Shown here: positions 1 to 10,200 of the stretch, piece after piece | How the letters are laid out: each line of letters opens with the position of its first letter | Position numbering within the stretch: the stretch's first letter is position 1 | Assembly: GCF_018860545.1 (NCBI RefSeq) | Contig: NZ_JAHKPN010000052.1 | Coordinates: 186,001-250,000 of the forward strand | Length of the DNA: 64,000 bases | Reading direction: 5' to 3' | Source of the DNA: Winogradskyella psychrotolerans | Lineage (GTDB): Bacteria > Bacteroidota > Bacteroidia > Flavobacteriales > Flavobacteriaceae | The notes under the pieces: generated by a model | What the model saw: only the letters and a program-made list of their open reading frames with translations | Databases searched by the model: none | Told to the model about the DNA's origin: nothing | Program-made: the position numbers and the translations under genes

Positions 1-425
1 ACAATAAATTTCATCCCTGCATTTTCAGCGATATCCACCCATTCTTTTGCATTAAATTTTTCAGGCTTAAATTTACCGGCTGCTTCTTTTTCATAATCGG
101 CTACAGGAATAAAGCTCCGTCTCATAATCCATTCTGCCGCCCCTTTTTTGCCGTTCCATTCCCCTGCGAGTTGCGCGTAAGGTCCGAAATGAACAAATAA
201 TCCAAACTTATCTTCATACAACTGCTTCATATTTTCCCTGATTTCGGGTGTGTATTCAGACATTTTTGTTTTTCCGAAGTCAACGTCTCCTAATGTTTCG
301 GTAACAAAATCTACTGATGAATTTTCTATCTCTTTATTTGTTTTTTCTTTACAACTGAGATGGAAAAGGCATAAGGCCGCAATCACTACTAATTTGTATC
401 TAGGATATATTTTCTTTTTGATCAT
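1..425 (-). CDS. alpha-L-fucosidase, GH29 (N-terminal part, runs off window)
   Basis: About 141 N-terminal residues are visible; the 3' end lies beyond position 1. Translation from the ATG at 425-423 gives a lipoprotein signal peptide ending in LSC-K at about residue 25, then the entry segment of a GH29 barrel: FGLFVHFGPYAQLAGEWNG, an AEWIM motif, and IPVADYEKEA followed by KFKPEKFNAKEWVDIAENAG. These are typical of family GH29 exo-fucosidases; the catalytic nucleophile is outside the window. The start codon overlaps the sulfatase stop codon (ATGA, 425-422), so translation is probably coupled. The likely job is removal of terminal fucose from oligosaccharides that the sulfatase has desulfated, in the periplasm or at the cell surface. 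Confidence 0.9.
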   Translation of the reverse strand, partial: MIKKKIYPRYKLVVIAALCLFHLSCKEKTNKEIENSSVDFVTETLGDVDFGKTKMSEYTPEIRENMKQLYEDKFGLFVHFGPYAQLAGEWNGKKGAAEWIMRRSFIPVADYEKEAAGKFKPEKFNAKEWVDIAENAGMKFI

Positions 426-2218
426 AATTTTTCTATATATATGTAATAAGCCGGATATATTCTTCCGTCTTTATCTATTAATTGTGCCTCCAAGTCATAT
501 TTACCAGCTGGTATAGTATTGGTAAAAGTCACTTCTTCTTGGCCTTGCTCTATCTTGAGTTCTTTTTCCAAGTTGGCAACGTATACATAGGCTTTTTCAA
601 AGTCAGACTTTTCACTACCACTCATCACTTTATCGAGTTCAATTCTTTTTTCTTGAGCTGGGAACGTTGCGTTTATGGCCAATCCACTTTCCCTAGGAAA
701 TCTGCGAAGCGAAATTGCATATTCACCATCTTCAACAAACTCTATTTTAAATCGCCCGTTAGCCTGGACAGCCTTGGATGCTCCATCTTGATGCCATGAG
801 CCATTATGTTTACCCGTTAACATATCGTGTGCAGAAATGCGACTTGGATTTTCATTTGGCGATCCTACTTTTATATAAGCATATCTTTCATTTGGATTTT
901 CTGCCATAATGGATTGCCACCATTTCTCATAACCTTTGGCTAAACGTGCTACCTCTTTTGGATGTTTCTCTATGATGTTATTTGTTTGGCCGCGATCTGT
1001 TCTCATATCGTACAATTCTTTACCATTTATTAATCGCCAATTGTCGTCCATAACGGTATAAGTTCTATACTTTATTAAGTTTTGAAGTCTTTGCGTATCC
1101 ATGTATAAAATGCGATTTTCCCATGTTGGGTTATCCTCATAGAGCAATGGTTTTAGACTTTTTCCATCAAGTGGTTTAGCAGACTCATATTCTATTCCGA
1201 ATAAGTCCACAAAGGTTGGTAACAAATCATAATGGGCTACCAAATTATCGATATCCTTTCCACCAGTAAGTTGTCCATTTGGCCAACGAATGAAAAACGG
1301 CACACGGTGTCCACCATCGTAAACACTTCCTTTGCCACCTTTTAGACCTGCATCGAATACTCTGTGTCCTCCTGCTGTGCCATTATCCGTAGTGAAAATG
1401 ACAATGGTATTATCGGTTAAATTCAATGCATCTAGTTTATCTTCCAATAATTTAAAATTGTCATCTATGTTAGTGATCATTCCATAAAATCGTTGCAATC
1501 GCTCTGGAATTTTTTCATGGTCTTTATAAATATTTAGATATTCTTCGGGAAGATTCAGTGGTCCATGAGGAGCATTGGTGGCGATATAGCAAAAAAATGG
1601 CTTATCCTTATTATCCTCAATGAAATTTATAGCTTCTGAAAAGAATACATCGGTACAATAGCCGTTGTATTTTTCCAATTGGCCATTATGCCAATACGTA
1701 TCATCGAAATAATCGTTGTGCCAATAATCGGGTCCTTGAGAAATGCCGCCTCCGCCATGTCTTACGACTTCATCAAAACCTTTATCTTCAGGACGGAATG
1801 GGTAATTATCACCTAAATGCCATTTACCAAACATGCCATTTGTATAACCATGTTGTGCAAATATTTGTGGTAATATAATTTCATCCTCAAAAAGAAGTGA
1901 ACGCCCTGTTATAGTATGATACGTATTAACACGGTTGGTATGTCTACCTGTCATTAATGATCCTCTACTTGGAGCACATGTGGTGGACACATGGTAATTG
2001 GTAAGGCGTACCGCATCACTATAAAATTTATCAATGTTTGGAGTTTTGACATAAGGATTTCCAATACAGGAAAGGTCTCCCATACCTTGATCATCAGTTA
2101 TGACCAATATGATATTTGGTTTACTGTTTTTAGGTGATTTATTTTGTGCTAATACAGCAATTGGCAATAACAATAAGAGCACGGTCAGAACTGTTAAGGC
2201 CTTGAGTGGATTTTTCAT
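422..2218 (-). CDS. secreted sulfatase, S1 family (formylglycine type)
   Basis: The chosen start at 2218 puts a clean signal peptide (MKNPLKALT... ending VLAQ) at the N terminus; an in-frame ATG at 2251 would add 11 residues before it and is less likely. The metal-binding ITDDQ motif is at about residues 40-44. The catalytic signature C-A-P-S-R at residues 81-85 has the Cys that is matured to formylglycine. The roughly 110 C-terminal residues look like an added beta-rich domain. S1 sulfatases hydrolyse sulfate esters; here, beside a fucosidase and SusCD, sulfated fucan is the likely substrate, but the S1 subfamily cannot be told by eye. The downstream gene overlaps by 4 bp. Confidence 0.92.
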   Translation of the reverse strand: MKNPLKALTVLTVLLLLLPIAVLAQNKSPKNSKPNIILVITDDQGMGDLSCIGNPYVKTPNIDKFYSDAVRLTNYHVSTTCAPSRGSLMTGRHTNRVNTYHTITGRSLLFEDEIILPQIFAQHGYTNGMFGKWHLGDNYPFRPEDKGFDEVVRHGGGGISQGPDYWHNDYFDDTYWHNGQLEKYNGYCTDVFFSEAINFIEDNKDKPFFCYIATNAPHGPLNLPEEYLNIYKDHEKIPERLQRFYGMITNIDDNFKLLEDKLDALNLTDNTIVIFTTDNGTAGGHRVFDAGLKGGKGSVYDGGHRVPFFIRWPNGQLTGGKDIDNLVAHYDLLPTFVDLFGIEYESAKPLDGKSLKPLLYEDNPTWENRILYMDTQRLQNLIKYRTYTVMDDNWRLINGKELYDMRTDRGQTNNIIEKHPKEVARLAKGYEKWWQSIMAENPNERYAYIKVGSPNENPSRISAHDMLTGKHNGSWHQDGASKAVQANGRFKIEFVEDGEYAISLRRFPRESGLAINATFPAQEKRIELDKVMSGSEKSDFEKAYVYVANLEKELKIEQGQEEVTFTNTIPAGKYDLEAQLIDKDGRIYPAYYIYIEKL

Positions 2219-2320
2219 ATTGTAAATCTTAATAATTATTTCCTTGTCCATAATACATTGGACAGCACAAAGAAATTTTATATGATGAGTTTGTATTCAA
2301 AAAATCAAACTCAAAATATA

Positions 2321-2399
2321 TTGATAAATAGTATGGGTAAACACACTCATTTATACGTGTTCTACGTGTTTACCCATTCATAACTATTGTATTATCAAT
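2321..2399 (-). repeat. long intercistronic inverted repeat between susD and sulfatase genes
   Basis: A perfect 12-bp inverted repeat, ATGGGTAAACAC (2333-2344) and GTGTTTACCCAT (2366-2377), is flanked by further complementary blocks AATAGT (2327-2332)/ACTATT (2383-2388) and TTGAT/ATCAA near 2321 and 2395. No strong T tract follows on the minus strand, so it is more likely an mRNA-stabilising or attenuating hairpin inside the susCD-sulfatase-fucosidase transcript than a full terminator. Confidence 0.7.
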
Positions 2400-2419
2400 T
2401 TTTAAAAATTTAAAATGAC

Positions 2420-3979
2420 TTATTCCCACAATGGATTTTGTGTTAAAGCTCCTCCGATATCTTGACTTCTTTGAATATCGCTAAGTGGTATAGGAAGAAC
2501 TTGAAATTTCCCAATAGGACCACTCGAAATATTATTTGCTTCATCTTGGGCATAACCTATTGCTACTGAATAAGCACCTGCTGCAGTTTCAGCCGCTGGC
2601 ATTGCTTGAACCGTAGATTCTAAAATTCCCCAACGTATGAGATCAACTTTACGTCCCCAATACCCTTCAGAAAGCAACTCCCAGGCACGTTCGTTACGAA
2701 TGTCCTCAATTGTTAAAGTGGTTAAATCAGGTAGATTAGCTCTTTGTCTTACTTTATTAATTGCTGCAAGTGCCCCTGCTGAAGACCCTCCTGTCATAAA
2801 CTCTGCTTCTGCAAGCAACAAATAAGCATCTGATAATACAAATAATCGTATTGGTTGACTGGATTGGTTATTCGGATCTGGAGTTTGCATTAAGGGATCG
2901 CTAACTGGAATACTTGCACGCATCATCTTAGGAATATAAACCCAGTTAAATGTTGCCGTAGTACCATCCTCTAACACATGACTATCCCATACATTATAAA
3001 GTTTTCTTATATCATTATCATTGTAAGTATTAGCAAAACTTTTTCTTACCGTCATAGAAGCCGCCCTAGAAAAAACATCGGTCTCGTTCATAGCTTGTTG
3101 CGTAAGTGTATTTTCAGAGTTGTTATTATAGTGAAACTGATTGTGATCACGACCACGAATATCATTGCTAGTTCCTGTAATCAAGTATTGTCTTCCAAAG
3201 ATAATCTCTGGGTGTAGTTCATTACCTTCACGATACATATCTGCATAAGGTCCTAAATCTGGCCCATGAGGTGAATTTGTGGTTACCTCTATAAGTTCTG
3301 TACGCGCTTCTTGCCATTCTTCTAGCCAGATATGACAATACGCCTTCAACATTCTTACAGCCCATAATGTCGGTCTTCCTTCACTTTCATCCCATCTACC
3401 TGTTGGTAAATATCCAGATGAAATAGCGCTATCCAAATCATCAATCATTTCGGAAATAATGACATTTCCATCTGTTTTTCCTAATAATTGAACTTCTTCA
3501 ATAACTAGCTCGTTTCTCCAATAAGGCACATCTCCATAAGTCGTAACAAGAAATAAGTATTTATTCGCTCTGTAGAAAAGTGCCTGAGCGGATGCTCGTC
3601 CTTTAACCTCATCAGATAACGAAGATCTTTCTAAACCTGCCAGAACTAAATTCGCATTTTTAATATCAACATAGGCTGCTGACCATGGATTTAATACTGG
3701 AGAAGCATCCACTGAAGTTTCGTACACAGCTGGAAGCCAACCTGCTGCAATAGGCACTCTTCCAGCGACACCTACATCAGTACCAATATGTGCATGTATG
3801 CCTGGAGAAGTAATACCATTTTGTAGTCCATTGAGTGCTAAATTAGCTTCATCTTCATTTTGAAAAAATGTATCTGGTGTTAATAGACCTTTAGCATCTT
3901 CATCTAAAAAGTCATCACAGCCAACAGTAACCAAAAGCACTGCAGTTAAAATTGAGAGAATTATATATTTTGATTTCAT
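2420..3979 (-). CDS. SusD/RagB family glycan-binding outer-membrane lipoprotein
   Basis: 519 residues, the usual SusD length. It has a lipoprotein signal peptide (VLLVTVGC-DDFLDED, lipidated Cys at about residue 21), the typical LLTPDTFFQNEDEANLALNGL helix, and a C-terminal half with VLSDAYLLLAEAEFMTGG, INKVRQRANLPDL and IRNERAWELLSEGYWGRKVDLIRWG, which mark the RagB/SusD fold. SusD proteins sit on the cell surface and cap the SusC porin, handing over oligosaccharides. The gene follows susC by 29 bp on the same strand, the usual order. Neighbouring sulfatase and fucosidase genes suggest a sulfated fucose-rich glycan as ligand. Confidence 0.96.
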   Translation of the reverse strand: MKSKYIILSILTAVLLVTVGCDDFLDEDAKGLLTPDTFFQNEDEANLALNGLQNGITSPGIHAHIGTDVGVAGRVPIAAGWLPAVYETSVDASPVLNPWSAAYVDIKNANLVLAGLERSSLSDEVKGRASAQALFYRANKYLFLVTTYGDVPYWRNELVIEEVQLLGKTDGNVIISEMIDDLDSAISSGYLPTGRWDESEGRPTLWAVRMLKAYCHIWLEEWQEARTELIEVTTNSPHGPDLGPYADMYREGNELHPEIIFGRQYLITGTSNDIRGRDHNQFHYNNNSENTLTQQAMNETDVFSRAASMTVRKSFANTYNDNDIRKLYNVWDSHVLEDGTTATFNWVYIPKMMRASIPVSDPLMQTPDPNNQSSQPIRLFVLSDAYLLLAEAEFMTGGSSAGALAAINKVRQRANLPDLTTLTIEDIRNERAWELLSEGYWGRKVDLIRWGILESTVQAMPAAETAAGAYSVAIGYAQDEANNISSGPIGKFQVLPIPLSDIQRSQDIGGALTQNPLWE

Positions 3980-4008
3980 TTTTTGTGTTTTAAATAATTA
4001 AACATGAA

Positions 4009-6981
4009 TTATAAGGTAATATCGAGTCCTAAAACCATCGATCTATTTTGCGGATAACCAATGCGGTCAAAACCTCTTAAAGCGCTGCTATAAGTAGCGG
4101 TACTACTAGATGAAGTATTAACATCAGGATCAAAACCAAGGTAATCTTTAGATTTGATTAAAAATAAGTTGGTACCTGTAAAATAAACGCGCAGCTTATC
4201 TAAACCTTTAATTAAATCATTAGGCAATGTATATCCTAATTGTAAAGTTCCAAGTCTAAAATAGCTAGCATCCTGCACATACATGCTACTAGAAACATTC
4301 CAAGAAGCGCTTCCTGCTCTTGGGTAAAGCGCATTATCTTGATTCGTATAAGACCACATATTATCTCGAACCTCAGAAAATGAGTTAAGTTGTGTTTCAC
4401 TCGCCAAAAACATCTCTTCGTTATAATTTTCGTTTCCTACACTGAATGGGAAAAACGCCATCAAATCAAAGTTCTTGTATCTAAAATTAGTTTGAATACC
4501 TCCGTAAAAATCAGGATTTGCATCTCCTATAACTGTTTTATCATACACAGGATCATAAACGCCATCTGGCACTCCATCTGGTCCGCTTATGTCTGCATAA
4601 ATTGCATCACCAGTATCTGGATCTACACCTTCATACACTGCACCCCAAAACGTCCCTACAGGTTCTCCAACAATTAATCGGCTACTGGTATCATTTGCTG
4701 GTGCCGCTAAACTACTCGTTTCTAAAAATGAATTATCACCTAATTCAATTACTTCATTCTTATAAGTTGAAACATTTAAAGTTGTTGACCATCTAAAATC
4801 GTTCGTATCAACAATAACACCGGTTAAGGTTAAATCAAAACCTTTATTTTTAAGAGAACCTGCGTTCTCTAATGTAGCGTCGTTACCTGTAAAAGAAGGT
4901 AATCCTTTATATAGTAATAAATCCTCTGTTTTTTTAGAGTAAAAATCTAACTCTGCTGAAAATCTTGCATTAAACATAGAAACCTCAAGACCTAAATCGA
5001 ATTGTGTTGTTGTTTCCCATCCAAGATTTGGATTAGCTATATTACCTTGGATGACACCAGGAACAATAACTCCATCAATAACTGTCGCTGTATTTAAAGT
5101 TTGAAACGTTGATAATGTACTAAATGGATCTACTCCTTGATTTCCTGTAACACCATAACTCGCTCTAATTTTAAGATTATTTATGGATTCTATATTTTGA
5201 ATAAATGGTTCTTCAGAAACTTTCCAAGCCACTGCCATAGATGGAAAGTTTTTATACCTGTTGTTGACTCCAAGTCTAGACGACCCATCTCTTCTTATAC
5301 TTGCCGTAAAAAGATACTTGTCTTTAAAGGCATAATTAACTCTACCTAAAAAACCTATAAGATGTGCTTCAGAATAATTTGAATTTACAATAACATTATC
5401 AGCAAGCTCAATTGAATTTACTCCTACTCCATCACTTGGTATATCATTAGCTGTAATAACTACAGTTTCTCTATTTTGGGTCTGAACTGTAAAACCAGCC
5501 AAAGCACTAATGGAATGTTCGCCAAACGTATGATTATAATTTATTGTATTTTCATTTAGCAGTTCTACATCGTTAAAACGCGTAATTCCTGCTTGACCAA
5601 GAAGCCCTTGGCGAATACTAGAAGGATTAGTAGATGGTACAAACTGATGCCTCTTACTATAAATGAAATCTCCACCAAATGTTGATTTTAGCGTAAAGTC
5701 ACCTAAAGACGCCTGAATATAAGTATTAATTAAAGCTCTATCCTTAAAGGTATCATCTTGATTTAACTCGGCATTAGCTAATAAATGATCAGTCTCATTA
5801 CTTACACCAAAATTACCCATGGTATAGTTCCCTTCACTGTCATATACAGGCTTTAATGGATCTTCTCGTATCAAATTACGAAAACCACCTATATCATCAT
5901 TATCTGTTTCAGTTCTTGACAGCGAAAGATTTATTCCCGTCTTAAATACTTTTGACAATTTAGTATCAACATTAGTACGTAAACTATACCTTTTAAAGCC
6001 AGACCCTATTACGATACCCTCTTGATTAAGATATCCAGCAGATAAGTAAAATTGCGAGTTTTCTGAACCACCACTCACTGATAATTGATTGTCCGTTATT
6101 AAAGCAGTGCGCGTTAACACATCTTGCCAATTTGTTTCCTCTCCGGGAAGGTTATCCAAATCAAAAGGTAAATCTATTTGATCCTCATCTGTTCCATTAA
6201 TAAAATTTGCAAACTCACGACCAGTTTGAACATCTATTTGTTCGGGCAACGTTTGAAGACCTGCTGACGTCTTAAAATTAACGGTTAGCTTACCTGCCTT
6301 ACCTTTTTTAGTTGTTACTAAGATAACACCGTTTGTTCCTCTAGCTCCATAAATAGCTGTTGATGATGCATCCTTTAATATTTGAATCGATTCAATATCA
6401 TTAGGATTTAAAGTTGAAATATCTCCAGCTCCAACAAATCCATCAATTACATACAGTGGTTCATTTCCTCCAGTGATTGAATTACCTCCACGAATGATTA
6501 TAGATGCTGAACTACCAGGAGTTCCATTAGAAGATGTAACCTGAACACCTGTTGCCCTTCCTTGAAGCGCATTGTCCAAACTTGCCGTTGGAGCTGCATA
6601 AGCATCTTCAGCTTTAACTGAAGAAACGGCACCTGTTAAATCTTTTTTCTTAACCGTACCATAACCAATAATAACAACTTCATCTAAAGATTCTGAATCT
6701 TCTTGTAAAGTTATACTAAGGTTTTCAATTCCCACAACCGATACATCTTGGGTCGTAAAGCCAACATAGGAAACTTGTAAAATGGAATTCTCACTCGCAA
6801 CAGTAATTGTAAAGTTACCATCGAAATCGGATTGCGTCCCATTACTCGTTCCTTTTTCAAGCACACTTGCGCCAGGAAGAGGCATACCCGTGTTATCTTT
6901 TATGGTACCACTTATTGTCTTATTTTGAGAAAAGACAATAAAGGATACCATAAAAACAATAGTTGTTAAAATTTGTTTCAT
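4009..6981 (-). CDS. SusC/RagA family TonB-linked outer-membrane transporter
   Basis: 990 residues. Signal peptide MKQILTTIVFMVSFIVFSQ, then a carboxypeptidase-regulatory-like domain (about 20-95: ISGTIKDNTGMPLPGASVLEKGT...), a TonB-box-like stretch DEVVIIGYGTVKKKDLTGAV at about 99-118, a plug domain (LQGRATGVQVTSSNGTPGSSASI, ILKDASSTAIYGARGTNGVI) and a beta-barrel to the C terminus. This architecture is diagnostic for SusC. It imports oligosaccharides into the periplasm with TonB energy together with the SusD downstream. The 254-bp gap upstream carries an inverted repeat that may be the regulator's operator. Substrate is inferred from context only. Confidence 0.97.
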   Translation of the reverse strand: MKQILTTIVFMVSFIVFSQNKTISGTIKDNTGMPLPGASVLEKGTSNGTQSDFDGNFTITVASENSILQVSYVGFTTQDVSVVGIENLSITLQEDSESLDEVVIIGYGTVKKKDLTGAVSSVKAEDAYAAPTASLDNALQGRATGVQVTSSNGTPGSSASIIIRGGNSITGGNEPLYVIDGFVGAGDISTLNPNDIESIQILKDASSTAIYGARGTNGVILVTTKKGKAGKLTVNFKTSAGLQTLPEQIDVQTGREFANFINGTDEDQIDLPFDLDNLPGEETNWQDVLTRTALITDNQLSVSGGSENSQFYLSAGYLNQEGIVIGSGFKRYSLRTNVDTKLSKVFKTGINLSLSRTETDNDDIGGFRNLIREDPLKPVYDSEGNYTMGNFGVSNETDHLLANAELNQDDTFKDRALINTYIQASLGDFTLKSTFGGDFIYSKRHQFVPSTNPSSIRQGLLGQAGITRFNDVELLNENTINYNHTFGEHSISALAGFTVQTQNRETVVITANDIPSDGVGVNSIELADNVIVNSNYSEAHLIGFLGRVNYAFKDKYLFTASIRRDGSSRLGVNNRYKNFPSMAVAWKVSEEPFIQNIESINNLKIRASYGVTGNQGVDPFSTLSTFQTLNTATVIDGVIVPGVIQGNIANPNLGWETTTQFDLGLEVSMFNARFSAELDFYSKKTEDLLLYKGLPSFTGNDATLENAGSLKNKGFDLTLTGVIVDTNDFRWSTTLNVSTYKNEVIELGDNSFLETSSLAAPANDTSSRLIVGEPVGTFWGAVYEGVDPDTGDAIYADISGPDGVPDGVYDPVYDKTVIGDANPDFYGGIQTNFRYKNFDLMAFFPFSVGNENYNEEMFLASETQLNSFSEVRDNMWSYTNQDNALYPRAGSASWNVSSSMYVQDASYFRLGTLQLGYTLPNDLIKGLDKLRVYFTGTNLFLIKSKDYLGFDPDVNTSSSSTATYSSALRGFDRIGYPQNRSMVLGLDITL

Positions 6982-7131
6982 AATAGATTTTGTTTTTGTT
7001 GTTAGTTTATTCAGTTTTATTCGAAATGTAACTAAAATTCTATACGTAATTTTATCCTTGAATCCTTAGAAAAAATCGATAGTTTTTTAGCTTAGAGATG
7101 GACAAATTACACAAATCGTAAACAAAGGGTA

Positions 7132-7168
7132 TGCTCAAATCGTTCTATTTGACTGCATGATTTGAGCA
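7132..7168 (-). promoter_or_regulatory. perfect inverted repeat upstream of susC, candidate operator
   Basis: TGCTCAAATC (7132-7141) and GATTTGAGCA (7159-7168) are perfect complements separated by 17 bp, about 150 bp upstream of the susC start and 68 bp beyond the stop of the hybrid sensor gene. No T tract follows it in either direction, which speaks against a terminator. Hybrid two-component regulators commonly control the adjacent susC promoter, so this is a candidate binding site. Confidence 0.5.
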
Positions 7169-7235
7169 AGACTAAAAATCAGCTAAACCACTAAAAAATA
7201 AATAATTAGATCGGCGTAATTTTAAAAAAGCCAGT

Positions 7236-10200
7236 TTATTTTGTGAATTCTGAAGGTGACACACCGTGTATTTTTTTGAAAGTTGAAGAGAAGTAAGACT
7301 TTGACTCTATACCTATCTCAAACATGATGTCTGCGGCCGTTAAATTTTTATTTGCTTTTAATAATTCTGCCGCTTTTTGCAAGCGGAAATTTCTAAGATA
7401 TACATTGGGAGCTTGTCCTGTAAGTTCTTTCAATTTTCTATAAAAATGAGACGTACTCATGCCAATATCTGTAGCTAATTCTTCGACTCCAAATGCTGAA
7501 TTTGCCATGTTCTTTTCTATAGAAATATTAATTTTTTCTAAAAACTTTTTATCTCTAGTAGAGGTTATTAAAGCATCTTTAGGGATGGAGCTATTTCTTG
7601 AAAAATGGGCAAATATGCGTTGCTTATTTTCGATGAGTGTTTTTACCCTAACTTCTAAATATTTAATTGAGAATGGCTTCACAATATAATCATCAGCACC
7701 TAATTCTAAGCCCTTAATTTCCTTGATATCATCACCCATTGCTGTTAATAGTATCACTGGAATATGACAAAATTCGATACTCGATTTTATCTTTTCGCAA
7801 AGTTCATACCCATTTAACTTAGGCATCATTACATCACTAATCACCAATTGTGGTGGATTTTCCTGTATTTTTCCCAATCCTTCCTCACCATCTGCTGCTA
7901 CTAAAACATTATACTTACTTTTAAAAGATTCATATAAAAATGCGCGGACGTCTTGTTCGTCATCAATTACTAAAATTGTAGGACGTAGTATATCTAAGGT
8001 TTCATCTTGATTACTTTCTAATTCTGCTGGCAACCAATCTGTAACGAGTTTTTGGTATTTATTTAATTCATCTTCCTCTAAATAATCTCCTTTATCCACC
8101 ACCGGAAGTTCAATTCTAAAGGCTGTTTTTTTATCGACTTCACTGGTCACTTCAATGGACCCCTGCATCAATTCAATTAATGATTTACACAGTGCCAACC
8201 CAATGCCGGTACCACTCCAATCGTCTTTTTCATCTACAGCACGATAATAGCGATCAAAAACTCTATCGATTTTATCGGATGGAATGCCTTCACTTGTATT
8301 TGTAACTTGGATATATAAACGTTCACTTTCATTATCCTGAATAAATCCTGCTTCAATATTTACTTCTCTATTTAAATTGGAATATTTTACAGCATTTGAA
8401 AATAAGTTTAAAAGCACACGTTCCGTTTTATTGATGTCCAACGAAATAAGTTTGTTTGGCTCATCAATCTTATAGTAAAAATTAAGAAGTGTTTTTTGAG
8501 AATATTCTTCAAAAGCTTCCATTAATGGATAAATAAAATTACCTAATGTAATTTTTGAATAGTTTAATTCTAAATGACCTGCTTCAGCCTTTCTATAGGA
8601 TATAAGCTGGTCGATTAGTCGCTGAAGTCTTGAAATATTATTTTGAATAATAGAAAAATACTTTTGATTTCCTTTATCTATATTTTGTTCGGCAATTTTT
8701 TCTAAAGGCCCAATAATCAATGATAATGGTGTTTTAAAATCGTGAGAAATATTGGTAAAAAAACGCAATTTCGCTTGATTCATATCTCGAACTCTTTCTT
8801 TGTCTAATTGTTCGAACTTTAATTTTTGATTTAATTTTTCAACTTTCACTTGGTACTTAAATACTCCATAAGTAATCAATATTGTCAAAATTATCCATAG
8901 TGCGATACTCCACCAACGGCCGTACCATGGTGCTAAAACTACAATTGTAAAACTTTTTGTATTTGCTGTCCACACACCATCTCCATTAGCTCCCTTGTAT
9001 AAAAAATTATAAGTTCCAGGACTTAAATTTGTATAGGTTGCCGTTGTTTTACCAGCATCAATTTCAATCCAATCGGTATTAACCCCTTCTAGTTTATAAG
9101 CTAATTTATTTTTATTGGGCGTGGCACTATGTTGCACAATAATATCGAGAGACAAATTCCTGCTATTATTATCTATAACCAGTTCTTTGGTATCAGCAAT
9201 AGAACGCTCTAAAATCACTTTGTTGTTAATTTCTTTTCCAACAACGATAGGTTGATTATTTATTTTTAGTCTAGAGATTAATATTTTTGGGGTAATTTCA
9301 TTTTTATAGATTTGACTAGGATTAAAAACCGTTAAACCTCCAACTCCCCCCATTAACATGGTGCCATTTCGAGTCTTCAAATAAGCCGATTGCCGAAAAT
9401 TATTACTTAAAATACCATTATTAACGTCAAAAAAATCGAAGGTTTCATTTACAGGGTTAAAACGACCAATTCCCATATCCGTACTTAGCCATAATTGCTC
9501 ATTGTCGTCTTCTAAGATTCCATAAATGGCTTCATCACGAAGGCCATCCTTTTTATGATATCCTTTAATTTCAACAGGTTCACCAAGCGTATTTAATTTA
9601 ACCTTCATTAATCCTCCACCAAAAGTGCCCAGCCAAATATCTTTATTTAAGCTTTTGTGCATTGAAAAAACACGGTTATTACTTAATTTTAAATCATTAT
9701 TATCAGGCTGTGTTGATATGTGATTTTTTATCAGCCATTCATCATCATTATGAGCGACACGGTAAACTCCGTTAATTGTTGCAAACCAAAAATTACCAAA
9801 ATCATCCTTTAGGTATTCATTGATTTGATTATTAATTCCTATATCAAATAGCGGTTGTCCTGCCTCTATTGGTTTGTTATTTAAAATTGCTTCCCATGGA
9901 TTATTGAGCATTACAATTTCAGAGCCACCGAGAATCACTTGGTCGTCATTCATTTGTTCAATAAGTCGATAAAATATAGGACTAACGAGTTTGTCTTTTA
10001 TTCTAACTTGTATAGATTTGAGAATATCATTTTCTTCATCGTACAAATAAAGTCCTTCATTAGTACTAATCCACCAATAGCCTTTGTCGTCTTGATAAAG
10101 TCTTAAAACCCAGTGGTCCTTCAACTTATTCAGTTGGTTTTCGAGACGATTAAACTGGATTTGATTTACTGTCTTAATATTTAATTTTTCATGGGTATGA

